Assembly (NCBI RefSeq): GCF_030145145.1
Contig: NZ_JAQYWD010000018.1
Span: 48,014-112,013 of the forward strand
Origin: Desulfobacula sp.
GTDB taxonomy: Bacteria > Desulfobacterota > Desulfobacteria > Desulfobacterales > Desulfobacteraceae
Reading direction: 5' to 3'
DNA: 64,000 nt
The number at the start of each line of letters is the position of its first letter. Positions within the stretch are counted from its first letter, which is position 1. Both the position numbers and the translations under genes were made by a program. The notes beneath the pieces are model-generated. The model was not told where the DNA came from. It ran no database searches and saw nothing but the letters and a program-made list of their open reading frames with translations. This document shows, one piece after another, positions 1-8,374 of this stretch.

Positions 1-1194
1 GGCATCCAATTGCTCCAAAAAATTAAAGAGATCAAGCCGGATATCCCCGTGATCATTATGACGGCCTATGGCAGTGTTGAAAAAGCCGTTGAAGCCATGC
101 ATATGGGGGCTTACACGTTTATCCTTAAACCCTTTGAGAACCAGGCGTTGATTGCCCATATTGCCAAGGCCATATCCGTCTACAGGATTGTCCAGGAAAA
201 CAGCCTCCTCCGGGAAGCCGTTCGCTCACGGTACAGCTTTGATAATATTATCGGAAAAAGCAAACCCATGCAGGAGATTTATGAAATCATAAAAAAAGTA
301 GCCCCTTCAAATGCCAGCGTTCTGATTGAGGGTGAAAGTGGTACCGGAAAAGAACTGGTGGCAAAATCAATCCATTATAACAGCCCGAGAAAAAGCAATC
401 CCCTGGTTGCCGTAAACTGCTCTGCCTTTGCTGAAACACTTTTGGAAAGTGAGTTGTTTGGTCATGAAAAAGGCGCTTTTACAGGGGCCGCCGCCATGAA
501 AAAAGGGCGATTTGAAATCGCAGACAAAGGGAGCCTTTTCCTTGATGAAATTGGTGAATTGCCTATTTCACTCCAGGTTAAATTATTAAGGGTTCTTCAG
601 GAAAAAACGGTTGAACGGGTTGGTGGAACAACGACCATCCCGGTTGATTTTCGTCTGATCGCCGCCACTAACAAAAATCTTGAAGATGAAGTGAAAAAAG
701 GAAGGTTCAGAGAAGATCTCTTTTACAGACTCAATGTTGTCAAAACAATTATCCCCCCGCTTCGAGAACGATCCGAGGACATCCCCCTGCTGGTCAAACA
801 TTTTATTGACAAATATACAAAGGACCCGCACTCTGTCAGCACCGTATCCGGAATCAACCCGGAAGCTATCAAGATCCTGTACGACTATCAATGGAAAGGC
901 AATGTAAGGGAACTTGAAAACATAATAGAACGGGCTGTTATTTTCTGCAGCGGCACTAGCATTACCCCGTCCGACCTGCCATTACAGGTTAGACAGAATA
1001 TGACGTCCACCCTGGATTTGGATGGGATTCCAGAAGGGGTGGGCCTGGCAGAGACGCTGACAGCCGTCGAGAAACGGATGATCCAAAGGGCCATGCGAGT
1101 GTCGGGCAATGTACAGACAAAAGCCGCTCAACTTCTGGGAATAGGAAAAAGCGGCTTGAACCAGAAACTAAAAAAATTCAATCTGGACAAATAA
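1..1194 (+). CDS. Sigma-54-dependent response regulator (NtrC family), 5' end outside window
   Basis: The frame is open from the first base, so the N-terminal half of the receiver domain lies outside the window. What is visible starts inside the receiver, with the IIMTAYGS strand and the KPF lysine-proline motif. A sigma-54 AAA+ domain follows, with Walker A GESGTGKE, the sigma-54-contacting GAFTGA loop, and a Walker B motif in SLFLDEIGELP. The C-terminus is a Fis-type helix-turn-helix (NVQTKAAQLLGIGKSGLNQK). By family, such proteins are phosphorylated by a sensor kinase and use ATP hydrolysis to open sigma-54 promoters. Its kinase is not in the window and its targets cannot be read from here. 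Confidence 0.95.
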   Translation, partial: GIQLLQKIKEIKPDIPVIIMTAYGSVEKAVEAMHMGAYTFILKPFENQALIAHIAKAISVYRIVQENSLLREAVRSRYSFDNIIGKSKPMQEIYEIIKKVAPSNASVLIEGESGTGKELVAKSIHYNSPRKSNPLVAVNCSAFAETLLESELFGHEKGAFTGAAAMKKGRFEIADKGSLFLDEIGELPISLQVKLLRVLQEKTVERVGGTTTIPVDFRLIAATNKNLEDEVKKGRFREDLFYRLNVVKTIIPPLRERSEDIPLLVKHFIDKYTKDPHSVSTVSGINPEAIKILYDYQWKGNVRELENIIERAVIFCSGTSITPSDLPLQVRQNMTSTLDLDGIPEGVGLAETLTAVEKRMIQRAMRVSGNVQTKAAQLLGIGKSGLNQKLKKFNLDK

Positions 1195-1291
1195 TTTTAT
1201 GAACGAAACCCCTTTGGTTCAAAAATATAAACCCTCCTGAAATTTATCATTTTTAATTATACTTTCAATTAGTTAAACACAAATAATATTC

Positions 1292-1341
1292 AATCTTCCC
1301 CCAATAAAGTTCAAAATTTTGAACTTTATTGGGGGAAGATT
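1292..1341. repeat. 50-bp perfect palindrome without spacer
   Basis: The 25 bases from 1292 to 1316 are exactly reverse-complementary to 1317-1341, with no loop. Each arm contains a CCCCC/GGGGG block and an AAAGTTCAAAA/TTTTGAACTTT centre. It lies 98 bp after the response regulator stop. As RNA it would fold into a long hairpin and could act as a terminator or stabiliser. As DNA it could form a cruciform or bind a dimeric protein. No run of T follows the stem. Confidence 0.85.
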
Positions 1342-1478
1342 TCAATTTGACCGCGACAAAAGAAATACAGTAACTTCAGTCCGTCAATAAAAGATCATAA
1401 TTTCGGATGGTTAAAAAAATTTGGAAAGAAGAACTTTTTTTGAGCATTATGGCAGGAAAATTGCATTATTACTTTCTT

Positions 1479-1500
1479 ACTAACACATTGTTAGTTTTTT
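1479..1500 (+). terminator. Small hairpin with T run
   Basis: ACTAAC (1479-1484) pairs with GTTAGT (1490-1495) across a 5-base loop, and T residues follow through 1500. The 6-bp AT-rich stem is weak. There is no clear gene just before it, so it may be fortuitous. Confidence 0.35.
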
Positions 1501-1517
1501 CATCTTTTTTTCCTTTT

Positions 1518-1559
1518 CTTAAAAAGGCTGCTGCGGAAACGTTAAGCAGCCTTTTTAAG
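1518..1559. terminator. Strong intrinsic terminator, probably bidirectional
   Basis: CTTAAAAAGGCTGCT (1518-1532) pairs perfectly with AGCAGCCTTTTTAAG (1545-1559) across a 12-base loop. The GC-rich core with A5/T5 at its base gives a terminator shape on both strands. It sits between the plus-strand response regulator and the minus-strand iron operon, which ends at 1716, so it can close both transcripts. Confidence 0.7.
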
Positions 1560-1566
1560 TTTATAT

Positions 1567-1709
1567 CTCAACTTTCGGAGTTGGTCATTTTTATATGGGG
1601 TCAGGCTTTCTTTATGGCACCTTTTACCCGTCTGGTTATGAAATAGTGATAAAAAGTACCATAAAAAAAGCCTGACCCCGTCGATTAAAGCGAATGTCCG
1701 AAAGTTGAG
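1567..1709 (+). mobile_element. 143-bp MITE-like element, copy 1
   Basis: Outer inverted repeats CTCAACTTTCGGA (1567-1579) and TCCGAAAGTTGAG (1697-1709) enclose an inner 83-bp palindrome-like module, from GGGGTCAGGC at 1597 to GCCTGACCCC at 1679. The element is flanked by the perfect 7-bp direct repeat TTTATAT (1560-1566 and 1710-1716), which I read as a target-site duplication. It has no coding capacity. Copies of the same 143-bp length occur at 8029 (inverted) and 37531. The right flank reaches the stop codon of the minus-strand TPR gene. Confidence 0.85.
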
Positions 1710-1715
1710 TTTATA

Positions 1716-2405
1716 TCACTTGATTTGCTCAAGTTTACTTTTGGCCATTGGTGTGTACATGGAACTTTCATAGTCTGTTATAATTTTTTCATACATCTTT
1801 TTGCTCTCCACCGTATTATTAGCAGTGCCGTACAACATGGCCAGCATATATCTTGCTTCATCCTTTAAAAGAGTTGCATTCCCCTGCTCGATTTGAAGAA
1901 AATATTTTTTAGCGTCTTCAAACTCTTTTCTGACAATACAAACCTGCCCCAACGATGCCAAAAGAAAATTTTCCATCCGGGCTTCATTGTTGAAGTCCTC
2001 AAGGGCCTCTTTATAATAGTGATAGCTTTGATCAAATTGCGAAGCGTCATAACAGATTTTTGCAAATTTGACCCTGGCCTGGCGCGCGGCAGTTGTATTG
2101 GCATAATCTGTAAAAATAGTTTGAAAATCAGTTTTGGTGTCTGCATACCCTTTATCCGGATCATTGGCATCTGCATATTGGGTCAATGCCTGGGTCACAA
2201 GGATGGCTGCAGTATTCTCAGCTTTTTGAAAGCTGTACATAATCCCTGAAAAAACCAGTGCCACCAAAAGAACAGCGCCCGCAATCAAGATCAATTGCTT
2301 TTTATATTCTTTTGCATAGGCCAGTGTTTTTAAGAGCTTTTCCTGAAAAGGGTCTAATTGTCCCAGCTCCTTTTTTCGTTCATTTGATACGTTTTGATCT
2401 GCCAT
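1716..2405 (-). CDS. Membrane-anchored tetratricopeptide protein (YfgM-like)
   Basis: This 229-aa protein has a charged cytoplasmic N-terminus of about 38 residues, then one membrane segment near 39-60 (LILIAGAVLLVALVFSG). A helical repeat region with TPR-like spacing follows (for example FDQSYHYYKEALEDF, FEDAKKYFLQIEQ). The layout matches YfgM/TPR_21-type envelope proteins, which are linked by family knowledge to chaperoning at the periplasmic face. It is the last gene of the minus-strand iron operon and ends at the flank of a mobile element. A direct role in iron uptake is not evident. Confidence 0.7.
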   Translation of the reverse strand: MADQNVSNERKKELGQLDPFQEKLLKTLAYAKEYKKQLILIAGAVLLVALVFSGIMYSFQKAENTAAILVTQALTQYADANDPDKGYADTKTDFQTIFTDYANTTAARQARVKFAKICYDASQFDQSYHYYKEALEDFNNEARMENFLLASLGQVCIVRKEFEDAKKYFLQIEQGNATLLKDEARYMLAMLYGTANNTVESKKMYEKIITDYESSMYTPMAKSKLEQIK

Positions 2406-2444
2406 TCTTCCATCCCACCATCAAAATAGTTTAATCGTTAAAAA

Positions 2445-2903
2445 TTACCACACCAGTGTTTTGTAAATCCAGCCAATATCCCCATCAGCATGTTCAATCT
2501 TGATCCAGTCTCCATTTCGTTCAAGAACCCTGAAGGGAACACCTGTTTCCACCGTAAATAAAATACGGCTGTTTTTATCCGGTTTAGAGCGGACATTGCA
2601 TTTATTTTTTATGGTAATCACACTTGTCATCTTTGCTAAAAGAGATTCATGAATCCAGGCCACGTCATTTTCAAAGTCTTTTATTTTATACCAATCTTCT
2701 TTCTTTTCAATAATGATAACAGGATGATATTGCTCTACCTGCCATAACACATCGTATTTCGTTCCAGGACCTGACCGCAGATTGGCGATACTGCTTTTAA
2801 CAGCATACCGTTCCTGTGAAAAGGCTGAACCCGTTACCATCAATACCCCTGCCACAATGACGGTCATCATATGAATGATGCCACGCCTATTCCACCGCTT
2901 CAT
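2445..2903 (-). CDS. Secreted protein with two bacterial SH3 domains
   Basis: I chose the start at 2903 because GGAGG precedes it at suitable spacing and a signal-peptide-like segment follows (MMTVIVAGVLMVTGSAFSQ). An upstream in-frame ATG at 2981 would overlap feoB by 55 bp and lacks this support. The mature part has two SH3_3-type repeats, each with the NLRSGPG / NVRSKPD signature and a following WYKI / WIKI strand. Such domains usually bind peptidoglycan or cell-wall peptides. It lies 23 bp after feoB in the same operon. Its function is unknown. Confidence 0.75.
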   Translation of the reverse strand: MKRWNRRGIIHMMTVIVAGVLMVTGSAFSQERYAVKSSIANLRSGPGTKYDVLWQVEQYHPVIIIEKKEDWYKIKDFENDVAWIHESLLAKMTSVITIKNKCNVRSKPDKNSRILFTVETGVPFRVLERNGDWIKIEHADGDIGWIYKTLVW

Positions 2904-2926
2904 GAAAAGCCTCCGTATTCTTTCTC

Positions 2927-5098
2927 CTATCCAAAGCCGAACAGTATTCCCATTTTGTATACCAAAAAAGACATGACCCATGCAACCATGGTTGTATATA
3001 TCAAATTAAACCCAGCCCACTTTGCTGATGTTTCCTTGTAAATCATTACAATAGTGGCAAAACAAGGCACATATAACAAAACAAACACCATCATTGAGAG
3101 GGCGGAAAGCGCTGTCATACCCGAATTTTTAAGCGCTTTTTCCAGTGCGTCCCCCTCGTCACTGCCAACACCATATAACACACCCATGGTACTGACAACA
3201 ACCTCTTTGGCAACAAACCCTGTAACCAGTGCAACACTGGCCTGCCACCCTATGCCAATGGGCTCAAAAAAGGGTTCCAATGCTTTGCCAATCCTGCCGA
3301 TATAGGATTTAGAGACCCTTTCCTGCTCTTTCTTATTTTTTATCTCTTTTACTTTCAAGATGAATTGCCGGTTTAATTCTGCTGTCTCGGGATCCCCTGC
3401 CAACATCATTTGCTGTGAATAATTTGATGTTAAGGCAGTGATGGCTTCATCATAATCCACAGAATAAGAAATTGTTTTTGGAAAACTTGAAAGTGCCCAT
3501 ATAATGATTGAACCGATCAGAATAACCCCGCCCATTTTCTTAAGGAACATTTTGCTTCTCTCCCACATATGGATCAAAAGGCTTTTCAGCATCGGCATTC
3601 GATAGGGCGGCAACTCCATAATAAAGGGGGCTTCTTCCCCTTTAAACAAAACAGCCTTTAAAACCCTTCCGGAGACAATAGCAACGACAATACCCGTAAA
3701 ATACAGGCTGAAGATAATGGTCCCTGCCTTTTCGGCAAAAAAACTGCCCGCCAGGACAATATACACGGGAAGCCTTGCCGAACAAGACATGAATGGTGTC
3801 ATCAGGATGGTTAAAATCCGGTCTTTTTCACTCTCCAGTGTTCGCGTGGCCATAATCGCAGGCACATTACATCCAAACCCCATTAACATGGGAATAAAAG
3901 ATTTCCCATGAAGCCCGGAAGTATGCATTACCCTGTCCATCAAAAAAGCCGCCCGTGCCATATATCCGGTATCTTCAAACAGCGCAATGCAGAAAAACAA
4001 AATGAGAATATTGGGAAGGAAAATAACAACACTGCCGATACCGGCGACGACACCGTCTAACAGCAGGTCTTTGAACATAGAGGGCGTTAAAATTTTATCA
4101 AGACTCTCAGACAGCAGCGAAACTGCCATACCTAACCATTCCATGGGATATGCCCCAAGAGAAAACGTCAGTTGGAACATGGCCCAGATAAAAAAAACAA
4201 ACACGGGAATTCCAAAAAATTTGTCCGTCAGCACCAGATCAATATTTCGAGACATATCAATCCGCTTAATGGCTGAATTGCTCACTGTCTCTTTTACAAT
4301 GCCGGCAATAACCCCGTACCGGTCATCGGTCAATACAATCTCAAAATCGTCTTCAAACAAGTCTACAATTCTTTTACGACAGGCTTTTGCTGTCTGAAAA
4401 ACTTTTGTTGATGCAGATGATGACAGTTCCTGAAATTTGGCTTTAACAATCTTATCATCCTCAAGGATTTTGATGGCCGTCCATCTAAGGACACTTTCGA
4501 TATTAACTTTGCTCTGGCTGATTTCAGTTTCAACCTTTGAAATGCAGGCCTCAATCTCGTTGCTATACCGGATATCCCGACTTTCCTTGCCTTCATCAAA
4601 CCGATGTATCTCCCCAACCGCGGCATCAACCAGTTTATCAATCCCCTTGTTTTTATTTCCAATGGTAAAGACAACAGGCAGTCCCAGCAAAAGGGATAAT
4701 TTTTTTTCATCAATTTTAATCCCTTTTGCTTCTGCCACATCCGCCATATTCAATACAAAGATGGCGGGCCGACCCAGTTCCAGGATCTGAATGGCCAGGA
4801 AAAGGCTTCTTTCAAGATTTGAAGCATCAATAATCGCCACGACAATATCCGGGCTCTCATTTAAAATAAAATCCCTGGCGGTAATTTCTTCAATTGAAAA
4901 GGGCGTTAAACTGTAAGTTCCGGGAAGATCAACCACTTTCACGTCATAGTCTTTGTGCCGTAACATTCCCTCTTTTTTCTCTACGGTTACGCCCGGCCAG
5001 TTGCCCACTTTCTGCCGGGAACCAGTGAGGTTGTTAAATATGGTTGTCTTGCCGCAATTGGGGTTCCCTGCAAGGGCAATGGTCACTTTTTTACTCAT
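2927..5098 (-). CDS. feoB: Ferrous iron transport protein B
   Basis: At 723 aa this is a full-length FeoB, the inner-membrane Fe(II) transporter. The cytoplasmic G domain shows G1 GNPNCGKTT (residues 11-19), G3 DLPGTYSL and G4 NMAD. About ten membrane segments follow, with conserved gate regions such as MLMGFGCNVPA and the second gate ending in VGSDEGDALE. AAAGG stands four bases before the start. The upstream Fur-FeoA fusion stops one base before this gene, so the two are probably translationally coupled. Expression is presumably iron-controlled through that protein. Confidence 0.97.
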   Translation of the reverse strand: MSKKVTIALAGNPNCGKTTIFNNLTGSRQKVGNWPGVTVEKKEGMLRHKDYDVKVVDLPGTYSLTPFSIEEITARDFILNESPDIVVAIIDASNLERSLFLAIQILELGRPAIFVLNMADVAEAKGIKIDEKKLSLLLGLPVVFTIGNKNKGIDKLVDAAVGEIHRFDEGKESRDIRYSNEIEACISKVETEISQSKVNIESVLRWTAIKILEDDKIVKAKFQELSSSASTKVFQTAKACRKRIVDLFEDDFEIVLTDDRYGVIAGIVKETVSNSAIKRIDMSRNIDLVLTDKFFGIPVFVFFIWAMFQLTFSLGAYPMEWLGMAVSLLSESLDKILTPSMFKDLLLDGVVAGIGSVVIFLPNILILFFCIALFEDTGYMARAAFLMDRVMHTSGLHGKSFIPMLMGFGCNVPAIMATRTLESEKDRILTILMTPFMSCSARLPVYIVLAGSFFAEKAGTIIFSLYFTGIVVAIVSGRVLKAVLFKGEEAPFIMELPPYRMPMLKSLLIHMWERSKMFLKKMGGVILIGSIIIWALSSFPKTISYSVDYDEAITALTSNYSQQMMLAGDPETAELNRQFILKVKEIKNKKEQERVSKSYIGRIGKALEPFFEPIGIGWQASVALVTGFVAKEVVVSTMGVLYGVGSDEGDALEKALKNSGMTALSALSMMVFVLLYVPCFATIVMIYKETSAKWAGFNLIYTTMVAWVMSFLVYKMGILFGFG

Positions 5099-5099
5099 A

Positions 5100-6074
5100 T
5101 TACCTTTTTCTGTATTTTACATTTTCAACCAGTATATTAGCCGCCTCTTCAACTCGAAGTGATATATGGTATCCTTTGATAACAAGTTCAATGGGGTCTT
5201 TCAGGGGGGCGTATTTTTCAACATATATGGTGGATCCCCTGTTAATTCCCATTTCAAGTAATCGACGTCTTAAAATGCTTTCTCCTGAAACCTTTCGGAT
5301 AATGCCTTCCTGACCGGTTTTCAATTGACTGAGCAATAGAGGGGGCAAAGAGATCTCCCTGGGGGGTGTATCTTCATGAGAGTCAAGCGCTTTTCCTTGA
5401 TCAAACAATTGAACCGTTATTTTTTCGGCCATGCCCTTTCCTAAAACCAACCGGTTTTCACCTGCAGCAATTACCACCTGCCCCCCAAACCCGCTGGAAA
5501 CGATTTCGATCAAATCTCCAATTTTAAGCCCCATTGAAGACATTCGCATCTGCATATTTTTGCCCGCATCAACCGCTTTGATAATCAGTTTCTCCCCTTT
5601 TTTGGCCTTGTGGAGTTGAACCCGTTCATCGCGATGTGCCATACAATTTGAACAAATACCGTAAATTTCCATTTTATGCTGAAGCATGTGAAACCCATAA
5701 GCATCTGCCACTTTATGCTGTAACTTTTCGATGGCCTCGTCCTTAAATTCCAGGATGCTGCCGCATTTTGTACAGACCATGTGGTCATGATGCAATCCAA
5801 TGTGTCTGTGCTCATATTGGGTTTCTTTGTCATCAAACTCTATTTTGTTTGCAAATCCGAACCGACACAACAGCTCCATACCATTCAATACAAATCCTTC
5901 ATCCAGCTTGACATCATCCGCTTTAAGCTGGGCCAGGATATCTTTGATGGTGACATGTTTCTCAAGTTTTAAAAATGCTTCCAAAACCTGAAACGTGAGG
6001 TTAAACTGCTCAACCCCCTGTTGTTGAAACAATCTTTTAAATTGTTTTTTTTCTTGTTCATGCGTATCGGTCAT
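5100..6074 (-). CDS. Fur-family regulator fused to two FeoA domains
   Basis: This 324-aa protein joins three units. Residues 1-145 are Fur-like: a winged helix, then HHDHMVCTKCG with C101/C104 and a second CSNC pair at C141/C144, the usual zinc-binding pairs of the family. Residues about 157-227 and 250-324 are two FeoA (SH3-like) domains, each with the MGL/MGI turn (RMSSMGLKIGDLIEI; LLEMGINRGSTIYV). FeoA normally works with FeoB at the membrane, and Fur represses iron uptake genes. A sensor-repressor fused to the FeoB partner suggests autoregulation or a direct sensing link, which is inference. AAAGGGAT precedes the start. Confidence 0.9.
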   Translation of the reverse strand: MTDTHEQEKKQFKRLFQQQGVEQFNLTFQVLEAFLKLEKHVTIKDILAQLKADDVKLDEGFVLNGMELLCRFGFANKIEFDDKETQYEHRHIGLHHDHMVCTKCGSILEFKDEAIEKLQHKVADAYGFHMLQHKMEIYGICSNCMAHRDERVQLHKAKKGEKLIIKAVDAGKNMQMRMSSMGLKIGDLIEIVSSGFGGQVVIAAGENRLVLGKGMAEKITVQLFDQGKALDSHEDTPPREISLPPLLLSQLKTGQEGIIRKVSGESILRRRLLEMGINRGSTIYVEKYAPLKDPIELVIKGYHISLRVEEAANILVENVKYRKR

Positions 6075-6103
6075 TGCTTTTATCCCTTTTAAAATAACGC
6101 TCT

Positions 6104-6132
6104 AAGATATTATAGCTGCAGGTTTATGTCAA
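6104..6132 (-). promoter_or_regulatory. Sigma-70-type promoter of the fur-feoA/feoB operon
   Basis: On the minus strand TTGACA (6132-6127) is separated by 17 bases from TATCTT (6109-6104), about 30 bp before the start codon. The -35 is perfect and the -10 matches four of six. No convincing Fur box was seen around it. Confidence 0.5.
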
Positions 6133-6315
6133 GCAAATGGCAGCCTTAACCTAGGGCAATCGCATGAAATATTGAACTTTATTCTCGATTCCCCAATGCT
6201 CTCTTACAGGTTTTTCATACGATTCCCCTACATCAAAAAAAATAAACCATTGACAAAACTATTTGCCTTTAGGTACTTAAGTCCATTTTAAACCAACACG
6301 TTTATCGAATAAACA

Positions 6316-7341
6316 ATGAAGAACCAACCGCTTGACCAATACCTGACCAAAGAATTGATCATCAAAAACAAGACCATTCATAACCGGATGGTACTGGCAC
6401 CCATGGCAGGTCTTGGTCATATTGCCCTGAGGCAGCTTATCTCGGAATTTGGGGGATTCGGTCTGCTGTTTACCGGAATGTGCAGTGCAAAGGCCGTTCC
6501 CCATGAAAATCCCCAGACCTCCCTGGTGTTTAAATGGCGGCAAGAAGAGCTGGACACCCTTGTCTGCCAGATCTTTGGATCTGAACCGGACAGCATGGCC
6601 CGGGCATCACAGCGAATCGAAAAAGAAGGATTTTTCGGGGTGGATCTGAATTTCGGATGCTCAGTAGCGGTTATCTGCAAAAAAGGATGCGGGGCTGCTC
6701 TTTTAAAAAACCCTGATCTTTCATCCAGAATTGTAAAAGCGGTGAGTAAGGCCGTCTCTATACCCGTTTTTGTCAAATTCAGAACCGGATGGGAAAACAC
6801 CCCGCAATTGGCCGTTGATATGGCCAGACGGTTTGAGGATGCCGGAGCAGATGCCCTCACCTTTCATCCAAGGGTTGCGCCTGACAGAAGGAGCCGGCCG
6901 CCCCAATGGGATACGATCAAGCTCGTCCGGCAGGCGGTTTCCATCCCCGTATTTGGCAATGGAAACCTTTTCCACCCAGACGATGGGGTCAAAATGATCC
7001 GGCAAACATCTTGTCAGGGATTGTCTGTCGGCCGGATGGCCGTTGCAAGGCCCTGGCTGTTTGCTCAGTGGACAAAAGGATTTACCCCGGGCAATGATAT
7101 CTTTTTGACCGCGGCCCTGCGACTGACACACATCCTCCAGGATCATTATGATGATCCGTTTGCCGTCAAGTTGTTTAAAAAATTTTCCCCTTACTTTTGT
7201 GCAAATTTTAAATTCGGGCATCAGATTTTAAAACAACTGGTCCAGGCCCACACCATGGCGGAAATCAGAAACAACCTTGATTCAATTTTTGAATCCGATC
7301 CTGAAATCCTTTCAAGACCCAATCTCAATTTATTCGCTTAA
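6316..7341 (+). CDS. tRNA-dihydrouridine synthase family protein
   Basis: This 341-aa TIM-barrel flavoprotein of the Dus family reduces uridine to dihydrouridine in tRNA. Family marks are the FMN-binding MVLAPMAGL start, QIFGSEP, DLNFGCSV with the catalytic cysteine, KKGCGAALL, FVKFRTGW, and the late GNGNLF / SVGRMAVARPWLF phosphate-binding strands. Length and order are normal. No clear Shine-Dalgarno precedes 6316, but the residues just after it are needed for the barrel. The next gene starts four bases after the stop. Confidence 0.9.
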   Translation: MKNQPLDQYLTKELIIKNKTIHNRMVLAPMAGLGHIALRQLISEFGGFGLLFTGMCSAKAVPHENPQTSLVFKWRQEELDTLVCQIFGSEPDSMARASQRIEKEGFFGVDLNFGCSVAVICKKGCGAALLKNPDLSSRIVKAVSKAVSIPVFVKFRTGWENTPQLAVDMARRFEDAGADALTFHPRVAPDRRSRPPQWDTIKLVRQAVSIPVFGNGNLFHPDDGVKMIRQTSCQGLSVGRMAVARPWLFAQWTKGFTPGNDIFLTAALRLTHILQDHYDDPFAVKLFKKFSPYFCANFKFGHQILKQLVQAHTMAEIRNNLDSIFESDPEILSRPNLNLFA

Positions 7342-7345
7342 CCCC

Positions 7346-7690
7346 ATGAACCGTCCTGACCTGTCACAATTTAAATGTCTTGGATGTGGTGCCTGTTGCC
7401 GCCAGGACGGATATGTCAGACTGAAAAAAAATGAGCCGGACATCATTGCCGCATTCTTGAATATGGATATTTATCTGTTTATTGAAACCTTTACGATCCT
7501 GACGAAAGACAGGCAAGCCCTTTCCTTGATAGAAAAAAAGAATGGGGAGTGTATTTTTCTAACGCCCCAGGGGTGCCGCATCAATGACGTAAAGCCCGAG
7601 CAATGCCTTGAATTTCCATTTGTCTGGAAATTCAAGGACTTTCAAAAAATTTGTGCCTGGGCAAAAAAAGAATTAAAAAAGAATCGATGA
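7346..7690 (+). CDS. YkgJ-type cysteine-cluster protein
   Basis: This is a 114-aa protein starting at the ATG four bases after the dus stop; a longer in-frame start would overlap dus. Cysteines are arranged as KCLGCGACCRQDGYV near the N-terminus and ECIFLTPQGCRINDVKPEQCLEF later. This is the CxxCxxCC...C...C...C pattern of the YkgJ / zinc- or iron-chelating family (UPF0153). The biochemical role of the family is poorly defined. It is probably cotranscribed with dus. A second, longer member lies at 31194. Confidence 0.75.
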   Translation: MNRPDLSQFKCLGCGACCRQDGYVRLKKNEPDIIAAFLNMDIYLFIETFTILTKDRQALSLIEKKNGECIFLTPQGCRINDVKPEQCLEFPFVWKFKDFQKICAWAKKELKKNR

Positions 7691-7987
7691 CTACAACCCC
7701 AGTATCTGTAACCCCTCTTCAAGCTCAAAGTAAGGCTTGAGGTCATACTTATACCCCGGCACGCCAAAATAAATGGCCAGGCTTTCACCAATGACCTTTA
7801 ACCCTTCAGCCAGCCTGTCGTTATCCAACTCATAAAACGTGATGGAGTTCATGCCCCCGGTTTTGCTGGCAGAAACATAGGGGCCTTTTTTAATCAGGAA
7901 TTCCGGCAAAACAGGGGCCTTCAGATATCGTTTTGCAATTTCTTTTGTACTTTCAGGGGGATAAGTGACATTGGAAATAATGACCAT
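7691..7987 (-). CDS. Small conserved-looking hypothetical protein
   Basis: This is a 98-aa protein with no cysteine cluster, membrane segment or signal peptide. The sequence begins MVIISNVTYPPESTKEIAKR and looks like a compact alpha/beta domain, perhaps a dimeric ferredoxin-like fold. I do not recognise the family. GGAGAC lies just before the start. Its stop abuts the stop of the convergent YkgJ gene, and a mobile element lies upstream, so it is probably monocistronic. Confidence 0.6.
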   Translation of the reverse strand: MVIISNVTYPPESTKEIAKRYLKAPVLPEFLIKKGPYVSASKTGGMNSITFYELDNDRLAEGLKVIGESLAIYFGVPGYKYDLKPYFELEEGLQILGL

Positions 7988-8028
7988 GGTTGTCTCCTTT
8001 TTGTTAATATTTTTATTGACGTTAATCC

Positions 8029-8171
8029 CTCAACTTTCGGACTTTAGCTTTAATCGACGGGGTCAGGCTTTTTTTATTGTACTTTTTATCACTATTACAT
8101 AACCAGACGGGTAAAAAGTGCCATAAGGAAAGCCTGACCCCATGTAAAAATGACCAACTCCGAAAGTTGAG
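8029..8171 (-). mobile_element. 143-bp MITE-like element, copy 2 (inverted)
   Basis: This has the same length and design as the copy at 1567, in opposite orientation. Outer repeats CTCAACTTTCGGA and TCCGAAAGTTGAG enclose the GGGGTCAGGC...GCCTGACCCC module. The flanking 7-mers (TTAATCC and TGAATAA) do not match, so no target duplication can be claimed here. The rest of the 7988-8374 gap holds only the yedF promoter and leader. Confidence 0.85.
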
Positions 8172-8308
8172 TGAATAAAGTAAAAGTATGGTCATATAAG
8201 GCCGTGGCTGTCAAATCTTTTTAACGCCAGGATGCAAACACACAAACCGGAACAGATGCAATATCATCATTTCCAATGACAATTTGAATGCGTATTGAAT
8301 ATTGCGAT

Positions 8309-8337
8309 TTGACTCAGGATGAAAGCCTTATTAAAAT
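8309..8337 (+). promoter_or_regulatory. Promoter of yedF
   Basis: TTGACT (8309-8314), a 17-base spacer, then TAAAAT (8332-8337), about 38 bp before the yedF ATG at 8375. Both hexamers match consensus at five positions. Confidence 0.6.
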
Positions 8338-8374
8338 TAGGGGGTGTATAACTTGAAAGGAAAAAACAGGAAAA

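Noticed and set aside
1407..1646. Open frame of 79 codons on the plus strand
   Set aside because: It runs through a terminator and the mobile element at 1567 and has no ribosome-binding site, so it is not a gene.
1567..1709. Repeats interpreted as REP sequences of a Y1 (RAYT) transposase because of the GGGGTCAGGC ends
   Set aside because: Clear 7-bp target duplications and terminal inverted repeats argue for a DDE-type mechanism. The inner module alone could still derive from a REP-like sequence.
6153..6166. 14-mer AGGGCAATCGCATG also found near 63898
   Set aside because: In 64 kb several 14-base matches are expected by chance, and the flanks do not align, so no repeat or attachment site is claimed.
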